Origin: CAYUUR01 sp964510235
Lineage (GTDB): Bacteria > Patescibacteriota > Saccharimonadia > Saccharimonadales > CAYUUR01
DNA length: 44,993 nt
Assembly (NCBI GenBank): GCA_964510235.1
Contig: CAZEBF010000004.1
Span: 1 to 44,993 of the forward strand
Reading direction: 5' to 3'
The position numbers and the translations under genes were made by a program. Shown piece after piece: positions 1-7,150 of the stretch; the stretch's first letter is position 1; each line of letters opens with the position of its first letter. The notes beneath the pieces are model-generated. The model was not told where the DNA came from. It saw only the letters and a program-made list of their open reading frames with translations, and ran no database searches.

Positions 1-1253
1 CGGTCGCGGATGGTGACGGTATCATCTTCTAGTGTGTCAAAGTCGATAACCACACAGTATGGTGTACCGATCTCGTCCTGTCGGCGATAGCGTTTACCAA
101 TGTTTCCATTGTCATCAAACATGACATTACCGTATTCTGTTTTCAGCGTTTTGTAGACTTCACGAGCTTTGGTAACGAGTTCATCTTTGTTCTTGAGCAG
201 TGGTGAAACAGCTACACGATATGGTGCCAGTTCTGGATTGAGCTTCAGTACAGTGCGCTTTTCGCCATTCACTTCGTCTTCAACTAGCGAGCTCACCAGC
301 ACTGCCATAAGCAAACGCTCCACACCAAAACTTGGTTCAATCACGTGCGGCACAAACTTTTCAGCAGTCCCTTTCACGGTGTATTCCATGCTTTTACCAC
401 TGGCTTCCTGGATGTTCATGAGGTCAAAGTTGGTGCGATACGCCAGGCCAAGCAGTTCTTTGCGACCAATTGGGTAATCAAATTCAAAGTCGATAGTTCT
501 CTTGCTGTAGTGCGCTCGGTCTTCGTCTGGAACTTCTAGTTTGTGAAGGCCAGTTTTTGGCAAACCAAGTTCGCCCAGGAATGCTTCGATATCTTTGACC
601 CACTTTTCGAACTCAACTTTCCAGTCTTTTTCAGCCACGAAGTATTCGATTTCCATCTGTTCAAACTCACGTGAGCGGAACACAAAGTCACGTGGGCTGA
701 TTTCGTTGCGGAATGCCTTACCCTGCTGAGCAATACCAAACGGCAGGTCAGGATAAAAGCTATCAACCACATTCTTGAAGTTGGTAAAAATCCCTTGTGC
801 CGTCTCGGGCCGCAGGTAACTAATTGAGCCTTCGTCTTCAAGTGGACCAACGTTTGTTTTGAACATCATATTAAACTGACGTGCTGGACTGAACATTCCA
901 GTCTTACCGCATGTTGGGCACTTGTCATTATTGATGTGGTCTTCACGAAAACGCGACTTACAGTTCGAGCACTCCACTAATGGATCGTTAAAGCCTGTAA
1001 CGTGGCCGCTAGCTTGCCAGACTTTTTGGTTCATCAAGATCGCTGCGTCAACGCCGTACATATCATCACGAGCATCAACAAATGTTTTCCACCACAAATT
1101 CATGATGTTGCGTTTGAGGGCCAACCCGAGCGGACCATAATCCCAAGTACCCGCCAAGCCGCCATACACATCGGAGCCAGGATAAATAAACCCTCGGCGC
1201 TTACATAGCGAGACAATATCTTCCATAGAAACAGCTATTTTTTTGTCACTCAT
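1..1253 (-). CDS. glyS: glycyl-tRNA synthetase (class II, single-chain type), C-terminus cut by window edge
   Basis: Charges tRNA-Gly with glycine in the cytosol. The frame reads from an ATG at 1253 to the window start without a stop. It begins MSDKKIAVSMEDIV and continues with KRRGFIYPGSD, a zinc-binding insertion with two CxxC pairs (ECSNCKSR and DKCPTCG), and class II motif 2 and neighbours (YLRPETAQGIF, FRNEISPRDF, REFEQMEIEYF). This is the alpha2 GlyRS, not the alpha2beta2 GlyQS. About 417 residues are visible, and the C-terminal anticodon-binding domain lies mostly outside. A TATACT box lies 7 nt before the ATG and no Shine-Dalgarno is seen, so the message is probably leaderless. Function is certain from sequence; the end is missing. 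Confidence 0.95.
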   Translation of the reverse strand, partial: MSDKKIAVSMEDIVSLCKRRGFIYPGSDVYGGLAGTWDYGPLGLALKRNIMNLWWKTFVDARDDMYGVDAAILMNQKVWQASGHVTGFNDPLVECSNCKSRFREDHINNDKCPTCGKTGMFSPARQFNMMFKTNVGPLEDEGSISYLRPETAQGIFTNFKNVVDSFYPDLPFGIAQQGKAFRNEISPRDFVFRSREFEQMEIEYFVAEKDWKVEFEKWVKDIEAFLGELGLPKTGLHKLEVPDEDRAHYSKRTIDFEFDYPIGRKELLGLAYRTNFDLMNIQEASGKSMEYTVKGTAEKFVPHVIEPSFGVERLLMAVLVSSLVEDEVNGEKRTVLKLNPELAPYRVAVSPLLKNKDELVTKAREVYKTLKTEYGNVMFDDNGNIGKRYRRQDEIGTPYCVVIDFDTLEDDTVTIRD

Positions 1254-1260
1254 TATCTGT

Positions 1261-1266
1261 AGTATA
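1261..1266 (-). promoter_or_regulatory. -10 box for glyS (leaderless type)
   Basis: TATACT on the minus strand, preceded by TGG (extended -10 like), with 7 nt between it and the glyS ATG. Transcription would start at or beside the start codon. Confidence 0.5.
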
Positions 1267-1283
1267 CCAGATGATTATTAGTT

Positions 1284-1865
1284 TTAGCGTTGCCTCGTGG
1301 CAACGTAGCCGGCCGTAGCGGCAATAGTGCCAGCAACGACACCGTATGCAATTGCCTGTGCCGATTCGCCACCGTCTACAGTCTGTTCGTCCAATAGCGC
1401 ATCTTGATAGTCGCTTTCTGCCTCGCCCAGCGCAATTTTGGCAGCCTGAACAGCAAAATGTGCATCAATCGAAGATGCTGCTTCTGCCTCAGAGCCGCAG
1501 ACATCATAACCAGTTGACGCCAGGATTTCGTACGCTGCTTTGGCAGACTCCGCCGCGTTATTACTGCCATCAAAAGATGCAATCCATGAATTACAGTCAG
1601 GACGTGTTACCGCTTCATAGTCATAGATGGCAGCAGTGACGTCATTTTGTGCCACGCTAACATCTCTGCCAGCCTCATCAGTGCGCACTTTATCATCAAA
1701 AACCTGCTGATTGTCGACGCTGACATACACGCCTACACCACTAACAAGACCAATCGATAGCGCAAGTGTCAGTCCCAGACCACGATTACTCTTTTGACGC
1801 TCTTTGCTCGCTCTACTAGCTACACCATTAACTTCTTTTTTACCAATTTCGCTAATACTCGCCAT
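1284..1865 (-). CDS. hypothetical membrane protein, 193 aa
   Basis: No family recognised. Residues 1-28 are basic and cytosolic-looking. Residues about 29-49 form a transmembrane segment (GLGLTLALSIGLVSGVGVYV). An acidic, Ala-rich, probably helical middle (50-165) contains two cysteines, and a second hydrophobic segment (about 168-187) ends in a short basic tail. The layout suggests an extracytoplasmic helical domain held by two membrane anchors. The start is supported by AAGGAG 5 nt upstream and by a promoter at 1889-1917. It lies upstream of glyS on the same strand, but glyS has its own -10 box. Confidence 0.65.
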   Translation of the reverse strand: MASISEIGKKEVNGVASRASKERQKSNRGLGLTLALSIGLVSGVGVYVSVDNQQVFDDKVRTDEAGRDVSVAQNDVTAAIYDYEAVTRPDCNSWIASFDGSNNAAESAKAAYEILASTGYDVCGSEAEAASSIDAHFAVQAAKIALGEAESDYQDALLDEQTVDGGESAQAIAYGVVAGTIAATAGYVATRQR

Positions 1866-1888
1866 GCTTCTCCTTGAATTTCATGCCA

Positions 1889-1917
1889 ATTATACGCTGA
1901 CCTCTTTGGATAAACAA
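1889..1917 (-). promoter_or_regulatory. promoter of the 193-aa membrane protein
   Basis: Minus strand: TTGTTT (1912-1917), 17-bp spacer, perfect TATAAT (1889-1894). The leader carries AAGGAG before the ATG at 1865. Confidence 0.55.
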
Positions 1918-1939
1918 AAGCATCATGGTATAAATGAGA

Positions 1940-1945
1940 TATAAT
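1940..1945 (+). promoter_or_regulatory. -10 box for the first pilin-like gene
   Basis: Perfect TATAAT on the plus strand, 11 nt before the first ATG (1957) and 26 nt before the second ATG (1972). The second ATG is preceded by AAAGGA at 1961-1966. Confidence 0.5.
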
Positions 1946-1971
1946 TAACCTCTACCATGCAAAGGATACAT

Positions 1972-2658
1972 ATGCAGCCACAGGAACCAAAAAAATCGCA
2001 AGACAAGGAATCGCCAGAGCCAGTTAGTACGCCAACTTCAGACATGCCAAGCATGCCTCCAAGCTCATCTGAGCCAACACAACCTGGTGCGCCCGAAGTA
2101 CCTGCTGCACAGGACCCGCAAATGCCGACTCCACCTCAACCAGCACCAACCCAAACCACTGCTACACCGCCACAAGCGCAAGATCCTGGCCATACTATGG
2201 GTGTTGTTGGCCTTGTTTTGGCATTCGTGGGCATGCAGTTCATTGGGCTAATCGTGAGTATCATTGCGCGCTCAAAGAGCAAAAAAGCTGGTTTCAAGAA
2301 CACGCTAGCAACCATCGGTATCGTCATCAATGCCATCTTCTTGGTGTTAGGTATTTTGTGGCTAATCCTTATCGTTTTTGTCACATCATCTGGCCTCAAT
2401 AATGCCACCAAAGACACCGAAGCCACGACAGATATCAACAATCAACACGCCCAACTTGAATCATTCTATTACACAAACAAGTACTACCCTGCCAGCATGA
2501 ACGAAGTAACAGCAATTAACCAAGATACGATTACAGCACCCGAAGGCTACACATATACCTACACACCGTCACCCGATGGCTGCACTCAATGTAGTGACTA
2601 CACATTAGAGACCAAACTTTCTGACGGAACATACTACACAAAAACAGCCATCAAATAG
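1972..2658 (+). CDS. Pro-rich membrane protein with pilin-like C-terminal domain
   Basis: About 228 residues. In order: a Pro/Gln/Thr-rich, disordered cytosolic N-terminus (about 1-70); two hydrophobic segments separated by a basic loop (ARSKSKKAGFKNT), as in DUF4190-type small membrane proteins; then a soluble domain that begins with a DTEATTDIN-type helix and continues YYTNKYYPASMNEV. That pattern matches the start of the globular head of type IV pilins and pseudopilins (DxxRxxDIxxLxxxLxxYYxxNGxYP). A CxxC (CTQC) lies near the end. There is no prepilin peptidase site. I chose ATG 1972 because AAAGGA sits 5 nt before it; ATG 1957 in frame is the alternative. A paralogue follows 9 nt downstream. 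Role unknown, probably on the cell surface. Confidence 0.7.
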   Translation: MQPQEPKKSQDKESPEPVSTPTSDMPSMPPSSSEPTQPGAPEVPAAQDPQMPTPPQPAPTQTTATPPQAQDPGHTMGVVGLVLAFVGMQFIGLIVSIIARSKSKKAGFKNTLATIGIVINAIFLVLGILWLILIVFVTSSGLNNATKDTEATTDINNQHAQLESFYYTNKYYPASMNEVTAINQDTITAPEGYTYTYTPSPDGCTQCSDYTLETKLSDGTYYTKTAIK

Positions 2659-2667
2659 GAGACCATC

Positions 2668-3207
2668 GTGACCAATAACAATCAACAGACTAACGTATCT
2701 AACTATGTAGCAATCGCAGCCCTTATCTTTGCTTTTCTACTGCCACTTCTCGGCATCATCCTGGCCATCATCGCACTCTTGATGAATCGAAAGACTAAGA
2801 ATTCAAATGTTCTCGCAATCATTGCATTAGTGCTTGGCGGGATTGGAACAATTATCTCAATAGTGTTTCTGGCGTTTGTCTTCTGGGGGACGAGCACCGA
2901 TGGCGGAAAGACATTTATCCAATCTGTCGAACAGTATGGTGCCAGTACGAGGGCCGACATTCAACATAATGCATTGAAGCAATATTACATAAAGAACGGC
3001 TTTTATCCCGCCGATGTATCGCTGACTACGGTGAATGAAAAGTCACTCATTCCACCAAAGGGCTACGTCTTTCGGTACAACCCAACTCCAACTGGATGTG
3101 AACAATGCACTGGCTACACGCTAGAGGTATTGGACAGCAATCAGAACCCGGTATATGTCATTAGCGACGTAAGCCCAATCGTAGAAATAAGCGAGAAATT
3201 ACAATAA
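2668..3207 (+). CDS. pilin-like membrane protein, paralogue of the preceding gene
   Basis: 179 residues with a GTG start preceded by AGGAGACC. Two transmembrane segments (about 12-32 and 47-70) are joined by a short basic loop (MNRKTKNSN). A periplasmic-type domain follows with the pilin-head pattern: ADIQHNALKQYYIKNGFYPADV, then PPKGYVFRYNPTPTGCEQC. The GCxQC and YTLE motifs are shared with the upstream gene, so the two arose by duplication; this copy lacks the Pro-rich N-terminus. The 9-nt spacing implies one transcript, which ends at the palindrome at 3220-3254. Confidence 0.7.
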   Translation: MTNNNQQTNVSNYVAIAALIFAFLLPLLGIILAIIALLMNRKTKNSNVLAIIALVLGGIGTIISIVFLAFVFWGTSTDGGKTFIQSVEQYGASTRADIQHNALKQYYIKNGFYPADVSLTTVNEKSLIPPKGYVFRYNPTPTGCEQCTGYTLEVLDSNQNPVYVISDVSPIVEISEKLQ

Positions 3208-3219
3208 CAACAAGATAAA

Positions 3220-3254
3220 GTTTTAAGACGTCCCTCTGATGGACGTCTTAAAAC
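3220..3254. terminator. bidirectional intrinsic terminator
   Basis: A perfect 14-bp inverted repeat (GTTTTAAGACGTCC, 7-nt loop, GGACGTCTTAAAAC) lies between two convergent genes. The A/T ends of the arms supply U-rich tails in both directions. Confidence 0.8.
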
Positions 3255-3277
3255 TACGGTTACACAAAGATTAGTTA

Positions 3278-3583
3278 CTATGCTTGTGGAGTCTGTTCAG
3301 GACCCTGCACAGGTACAACTTCTGCTTGACCAGCGTTAACCTGCTCAACTTCTACATGCTGAGTCAAAGCTGTTTCACCAAGATCATATCGCCCATCTTT
3401 TTTGACAGCAAATTCTGCTGCGTTAGTGTTGCCACCGGCGTTGGTGTTTGGATCTGTTACAGAATCGGCTGAAGCTACTTCTGTGTCAGCTGCTGCTGTC
3501 GCCTGTTTCTCTACTGCAAATGCTGCAGCAACAGCACCATTGTCTTTACTCATTTCTTGAAGCTTATCTACTGATACTGTCAT
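3278..3583 (-). CDS. hypothetical acidic, low-complexity small protein
   Basis: 101 residues, no family recognised. It is rich in Ala, Asp, Asn, Val and Gln, with a Thr/Asn-rich centre (SVTDPNTNAGGNTN), and has no signal peptide or membrane segment. It looks largely disordered. AAGGAAA lies before the ATG, and a strong promoter (TTGACA, 17 bp, TAATAT) lies at 3620-3648. It is transcribed alone: recO ends upstream on the same strand and a terminator follows. The strong promoter suggests an abundant product. Confidence 0.6.
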   Translation of the reverse strand: MTVSVDKLQEMSKDNGAVAAAFAVEKQATAAADTEVASADSVTDPNTNAGGNTNAAEFAVKKDGRYDLGETALTQHVEVEQVNAGQAEVVPVQGPEQTPQA

Positions 3584-3619
3584 GTTTGTTTCCTTGTTTA
3601 TATTTTCTATGACAAAGGT

Positions 3620-3648
3620 ATATTAGCATAAGCTTTAATTATTGTCAA
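3620..3648 (-). promoter_or_regulatory. strong promoter of the 101-aa gene
   Basis: Minus strand: perfect TTGACA (3643-3648), 17-bp spacer ending in TTATGC, TAATAT (3620-3625). The 14 bases GCTTATGCTAATAT are identical to the promoter at 13482-13510. Confidence 0.7.
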
Positions 3649-3657
3649 TTGAGTGCT

Positions 3658-4350
3658 CTAAGATACGTGAGATAAATGTTGCTTTAGTAGTGTCGCCAAT
3701 AATGGCTGTAAAGCTTGTCCGTATTGGTCGGCTCCTTGAACACTGGCTAACTGTTGTGGTGTCGCGGCCTCGGCCAGGCGCAGTAGTTTAATGTGCTCTT
3801 GTTTGAAAGTTCCTGACTCTGCAGGAGTAAAACACATGTTGTCAAAGTCAAAGCTAAAACGTGCACTGTCTGAAAGCGATTGCTGGCGAGCATCAGTTCG
3901 TAAGTTTGGCTGATGGCCGGCGAAAGTAAGCAAGCGACTAGTGAACCACATCTCGAGCAAACCAAGCTCTATGCCACTGTTGAGAGCTTCGAGACTCTGA
4001 TGTAAAACATCAAAGTATTCTTCACCAGCAGCGTCTTCGGTTGCTCGATTAATACGTTTAAGTAGCTCGTAACCAAACATAGTTCGGTCCAAGTCAGCCA
4101 CAATTGCTTCATAATGCACATCCAGGCGGGTCGATACCAGGGTGCCAATTTCTTTGCGACCAGCTATGTAGCTCACATCACTGACACTAAATAGCTCAAT
4201 TCCACCAGCTAACTTACTTTTAATCTTGCGTACGCCTTTTGCGATGACACGAATCTTGCCCTGGTCTGGGGTTATAATGGTGAGAATACGATCGGCTTCA
4301 CCGTAATCTGTTCTGGTGAGCACAATACCTTTTGTTACAATCTGGTTCAT
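3658..4350 (-). CDS. recO: DNA repair protein RecO
   Basis: Recombination mediator that helps load RecA on SSB-coated single-stranded DNA and anneals strands (RecFOR pathway). The N-terminal OB fold is recognisable (TKGIVLTRTDYGEADRILTIITPDQGKIRVIAKGVR pattern), followed by a helical domain. The zinc-finger cysteines found in many RecO proteins are absent from the equivalent region (NLRTDARQQSL...). I chose ATG 4350, giving 230 residues, because it forms an ATGA overlap with the stop of the upstream receiver gene. An in-frame start at 4380 would overlap that gene by 34 nt. It is the third gene of a coupled operon. Confidence 0.9.
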   Translation of the reverse strand: MNQIVTKGIVLTRTDYGEADRILTIITPDQGKIRVIAKGVRKIKSKLAGGIELFSVSDVSYIAGRKEIGTLVSTRLDVHYEAIVADLDRTMFGYELLKRINRATEDAAGEEYFDVLHQSLEALNSGIELGLLEMWFTSRLLTFAGHQPNLRTDARQQSLSDSARFSFDFDNMCFTPAESGTFKQEHIKLLRLAEAATPQQLASVQGADQYGQALQPLLATLLKQHLSHVS

Positions 4351-4721
4351 TGGTGGGCGGCCTGTAGTTCCAGTAGACACTCGGATAGTTGGGCCAGTGA
4401 CGTACTGCCTTTGTAGCAGATAACCCGAACGCCGAGCTGGCTTGTCAGCTGCTGGTGCTCAGCTTGGTCAGTTTTTGTCTGAGTGTAGACGACGACTGGC
4501 ACATATTGCAGGTCATCGTATGAACGTAGCTCATATAAAAACTCGATGCCGTTATGTCCCGGCAAAACGAGCTCTAGGACGACTGCGTCAATATTCTGAT
4601 TATCGAAGGTATGGATTGCTGCCTGGGCGTCTACTGCATGCAAAACCGTGTGCTGCTGACTCAAATAACTGGCCACCTCTTTGGCAGTCAAACGGTCTGG
4701 CTCAACCAGCAGTATGCGCAT
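4347..4721 (-). CDS. receiver-domain protein with Glu in place of the phospho-Asp
   Basis: 124 residues, a single CheY-like domain with no output domain. The first strand MRILLVEPDR keeps one acidic-pocket Asp (D9). The phosphoacceptor strand reads VVLELVLPGHNG, so position 50 is Glu instead of Asp. T80 (VVVYT) and K104 (CYKGS) keep the switch Thr and Lys positions. In family knowledge, Asp-to-Glu often mimics the phosphorylated state, so a phosphorylation-independent adaptor is the inference. It overlaps the kinase-like gene by one base (TAATG) and recO by four (ATGA). The fold is certain; its role with RecO is not. Confidence 0.8.
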   Translation of the reverse strand: MRILLVEPDRLTAKEVASYLSQQHTVLHAVDAQAAIHTFDNQNIDAVVLELVLPGHNGIEFLYELRSYDDLQYVPVVVYTQTKTDQAEHQQLTSQLGVRVICYKGSTSLAQLSECLLELQAAHQ

Positions 4722-5425
4722 TAGACCAACGCCAGCTGGCGGCTCGGCGTCAGCAAAGCAGCCAGACCTTTCTGATTGTTATGCTGAGCGGTTCGAAGTT
4801 CGCTACCAAGTAAAGCTAGGATCTCGTCGGCAATGAATATGCCAGCTGCAGGATGGGCAGTAAATGACTGCAGCGGTTGTCGAGCCCGTCCGTAGAGGGC
4901 ACGACCTTGCCTCAGCACGCGATCACCTAAACCGTTGACACTACTAAATGCTCCGGCTGCTATGTCGCCGTTGGTTCTGTGTGCAGCGAGTACAATCTTG
5001 CCTTTTGGCTGTTGAGATGCGGCGATGAGTGAAGTGCCGATGCTAGTCATCGCACTATACAGGGCGGGCTTGTTGCTCATGACTGGCCCGTATTTGCCCT
5101 CAATTATCAGTTGTATGGAGCAGTCGTACTGTTTGGCCAACGGCGTCAAAGCGTGGGCGACATCGTACAGCACTGAGGAGACGCTCACCGGCTCCAGCAC
5201 GAGCGCTTGCTGCCGCAAACGCTGCACGAGCACGTAGTTATCGAGCAGTAGCAGTGCGTGACGAGCTGATGCTTGTATGTTAGTCAGTTCGATGCCATGT
5301 TGCTGCTGGTAGAGCTCTGTCTGATGTGAGATGTGTAGCAAAGGCAGTTTAAGCTCCTCAGCCAAAGCCAACAACAGTCGACTTTCTGCCGGGTCTTCAC
5401 TACCCTTCGCCCTCACTAACGACAT
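4721..5425 (-). CDS. degenerate histidine-kinase-like protein (probable pseudokinase)
   Basis: 234 residues, soluble. Residues 17-70 resemble a dimerisation/phosphotransfer helical hairpin, but the H-box reads AEELKLPL, with E23 where SHELRTPL has His. The region 120-135 (ALYSAMTSIGTSLI) lies where the N-box should be and lacks its Asn residues. NGLGDR (164-169) stands where DxGxG should be, with Asn for Asp. Both phosphotransfer and ATP use therefore look lost. There is no sensor domain and no membrane segment. AAGGAGGG lies before the ATG. It is translationally coupled to the receiver and through it to recO. The kinase ancestry is inferred from weak motif resemblance plus the receiver neighbour. 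Confidence 0.6.
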   Translation of the reverse strand: MSLVRAKGSEDPAESRLLLALAEELKLPLLHISHQTELYQQQHGIELTNIQASARHALLLLDNYVLVQRLRQQALVLEPVSVSSVLYDVAHALTPLAKQYDCSIQLIIEGKYGPVMSNKPALYSAMTSIGTSLIAASQQPKGKIVLAAHRTNGDIAAGAFSSVNGLGDRVLRQGRALYGRARQPLQSFTAHPAAGIFIADEILALLGSELRTAQHNNQKGLAALLTPSRQLALV

Positions 5426-5466
5426 AACTACCCTCCTTGGATCTCTATTTAGTATAACACTCGGTA

Positions 5467-5841
5467 TTACTTGGTGGCGCGATCGGTATGAACCGCCTGC
5501 ATCATAACTGCAGTAGCCGTAATAACGTAACCTGCCGCCGTGCCCAGCGCGCCAAAGGTCATATACGGCACCTCTATAGCTGACGACGCATCATGTGCCA
5601 AATGGTTCGGATGAGTTTCTAGTAGGTTCGCTGCTACGTCTACTGCGCCGGCGACGCCAAAACCCACCACTCCTCCTGCGGTCATGCCTGCAACGGTCAC
5701 ACCAGCCGCACAGACTATACTGCGAACTGACTTGGCGACCCGCGACATTACTGTTGGATCATCCTGTGATAGTTCGCGCTCAGTATGAATCAGGGCAAGC
5801 GGTTTACTGTCATGGATCTGCTGAGCTTCGGCGGTAATCAT
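5467..5841 (-). CDS. hypothetical small membrane protein, 124 aa
   Basis: No family recognised. A polar N-terminus (1-35) is followed by a Gly/Ala/Val-rich hydrophobic stretch (about 42-72, with GGVVGFGVAG) and a second hydrophobic segment (about 94-114), ending in a short basic tail. A TAGAAT box preceded by TGC lies 7 nt before the ATG with no Shine-Dalgarno, which suggests a leaderless transcript. It lies upstream of the kinase-like gene, which has its own ribosome-binding site. Confidence 0.55.
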   Translation of the reverse strand: MITAEAQQIHDSKPLALIHTERELSQDDPTVMSRVAKSVRSIVCAAGVTVAGMTAGGVVGFGVAGAVDVAANLLETHPNHLAHDASSAIEVPYMTFGALGTAAGYVITATAVMMQAVHTDRATK

Positions 5842-5848
5842 GAAGCCT

Positions 5849-5854
5849 ATTCTA
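5849..5854 (-). promoter_or_regulatory. -10 box, leaderless type, for the 124-aa gene
   Basis: TAGAAT preceded by TGC on the minus strand, 7 nt before the ATG at 5841. Confidence 0.4.
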
Positions 5855-5888
5855 GCAGCTGTTCAGCCGCTAAACACAAGCGAGATGC

Positions 5889-6389
5889 CTATGGTTCGAA
5901 TGAATAGTTTGGAAGAATGTTTTCGTTAAAGTCTTTGAGGTAGGTCGAGTCAGCTTCTGTCCAAATCTTGAGCGTCTTGTCTCGCATCGGTACCAGAATC
6001 ATGCTGCCCTTAACTTTTGACATAATCTCACCATCCATTCGTACACCAGTCACGGTTGGGACTTTTTCTGGTTTGTACGGAGTGGCTTTNNNNNNNNNNN
6101 NNNNNNNNNNNNNNNNNNNNNNNNNNNNNNNNNNNNNNNNNNNNNNNNNNNNNNNNNNNNNNNNNNNNNNNNNNNNNNNNNNNNNNNNNTCATTATCTTT
6201 CTCTGTAGAAGTTTCTTCTTTAGCAACTTCTACAGCTGTGGCAACTTTTTGGTCAGTGTTTTCTTTATAATCTTGTCGACTCATATAGGACCAAATCGCA
6301 AAGCCACTCATACCTACAAATAGGACTGCTAGCATGACTGTCGGTATTAACAGCACATTCATTTCACCAGAATTGTTTAGCTTTTTCAT
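5889..6389 (-). CDS. single-pass membrane protein, interrupted by an assembly gap
   Basis: The N-terminal part starts at ATG 6389 (MKKLNNSGEMN) and has one transmembrane segment (VLLIPTVMLAVLFVGMSGFAIW), then a charged, disordered linker (TDQKVATAVEVAKEETSTEKD). After the 100-N run the C-terminal part reads KATPYKPEKVPTVTGVRMDGEI to a stop at 5889. The two halves are in frame only if the true gap keeps phase, which cannot be known. The C-terminal domain (GSMILVPMRDKTLKIWTEADS) is not recognised. I preferred this ATG over an upstream in-frame TTG at 6425, which has no ribosome-binding site. Confidence 0.6.
   Translation of the reverse strand: MKKLNNSGEMNVLLIPTVMLAVLFVGMSGFAIWSYMSRQDYKENTDQKVATAVEVAKEETSTEKDNXXXXXXXXXXXXXXXXXXXXXXXXXXXXXXXXXXKATPYKPEKVPTVTGVRMDGEIMSKVKGSMILVPMRDKTLKIWTEADSTYLKDFNENILPNYSFEP
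6090..6189. other. assembly gap, 100 N
   Basis: Exactly 100 N, a conventional placeholder length, so the true size is unknown. It falls inside the single-pass membrane protein gene. Confidence 0.95.
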
Positions 6390-6436
6390 ACTGCTAATGG
6401 TAAAGGACTTGCGGGCAAACAGCAAGCAAATCGCTC

Positions 6437-6928
6437 TTATGCGTGGTCGTATTTGTAGAGAAACAGGCCTTTTCGCTGCTTAGTGACTCGCTTGCCAGGA
6501 ATTTTGAAGGCAAAGCTGACTACTTTGACCGGTTTTTTGCAGTTGAGCCAGATATGCTCGTCGAGTCGGGTCATGTAGCGGTCGAGCAAGAAGGTAAAGA
6601 TCCCATCGCACTCCGGCCAACTCTTTCGCCAAAAACTGCCCCAGACGATTTTTACTTGTCGACGATAACGCAAGGTCAATAACCAAGATAAGGCTGCTAA
6701 TAGCGGATTGATTTCGTAGCCGACCACTTTCCAGCCCCGTTTAGCAGCGGCTAACATTACCCTACCGTCACCGCTGCCCAACTCAAGCATGGTCTGACCT
6801 TCTTTAAGGTCAAGTAGGTCGAGTGCTTCATCGATTTGCGGCTTTAGCGTTGGCAGATATGGCGCCCCAAAAAAGATTGCAAAAGCGAAGATCAAAAAAA
6901 CGACACCAATAATCAAGAAAATCGTCAT
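6437..6928 (-). CDS. membrane-anchored class I SAM-dependent methyltransferase (FAM173/ATPSCKMT-like)
   Basis: 163 residues. One N-terminal transmembrane helix (about 1-22) precedes a compact Rossmann methyltransferase with motif I LELGSGDGRV (48-57) and motif II VVGYEINP. The later segment WGSFWRKSWPECDGIFTFLLDRYMTRLDEHI follows the FAM173 pattern. Known FAM173 members methylate lysine on ATP synthase c-subunits and related proteins; the substrate here is unknown. The ATG overlaps the xseB stop by four bases (ATGA), so the two are co-translated. It is short, with no added substrate domain. Confidence 0.75.
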   Translation of the reverse strand: MTIFLIIGVVFLIFAFAIFFGAPYLPTLKPQIDEALDLLDLKEGQTMLELGSGDGRVMLAAAKRGWKVVGYEINPLLAALSWLLTLRYRRQVKIVWGSFWRKSWPECDGIFTFLLDRYMTRLDEHIWLNCKKPVKVVSFAFKIPGKRVTKQRKGLFLYKYDHA

Positions 6929-7113
6929 GCTTTTGGTAGTTTTAGCTTGCTAATCTTATTTTGGGCAGTTTTGAGATAAGCTTCGAGTTCGGTAATCAAC
7001 TTCTCACCCTGCTCATAAAGTTCTATAGCTGCCTCTACATCTATATCTTCAGCCTGTATCTTGGCCAGGACTTCATCTAACTCTGTCTGCAGCTGTTTGT
7101 ACGTTTTAGTCAT
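6925..7113 (-). CDS. xseB: exodeoxyribonuclease VII small subunit
   Basis: 62 residues, the usual length. XseB binds the coiled-coil part of XseA to form exonuclease VII, which degrades single-stranded DNA to oligonucleotides from either end. The sequence shows the expected pattern: YKQLQTELDEVLAKIQ, then DVEAAIELYEQGEKLI and a C-terminal helix. It lies 37 nt after xseA. A TACAAT box 7 nt before the ATG suggests an extra leaderless transcript besides readthrough from xseA. Confidence 0.92.
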   Translation of the reverse strand: MTKTYKQLQTELDEVLAKIQAEDIDVEAAIELYEQGEKLITELEAYLKTAQNKISKLKLPKA

Positions 7114-7120
7114 CTTGTAT

Positions 7121-7126
7121 ATTGTA
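7121..7126 (-). promoter_or_regulatory. -10 box, leaderless type, for xseB
   Basis: TACAAT on the minus strand, 7 nt before the xseB ATG, within the short xseA-xseB spacer. Confidence 0.4.
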
Positions 7127-7150
7127 CAAACATACGTGATGGCATGCTAG

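Noticed and set aside
1957..1971. Five-codon earlier start for the first pilin-like gene
   Set aside because: The bases in question contain the AAAGGA ribosome-binding site for ATG 1972. It remains possible as a near-leaderless start.
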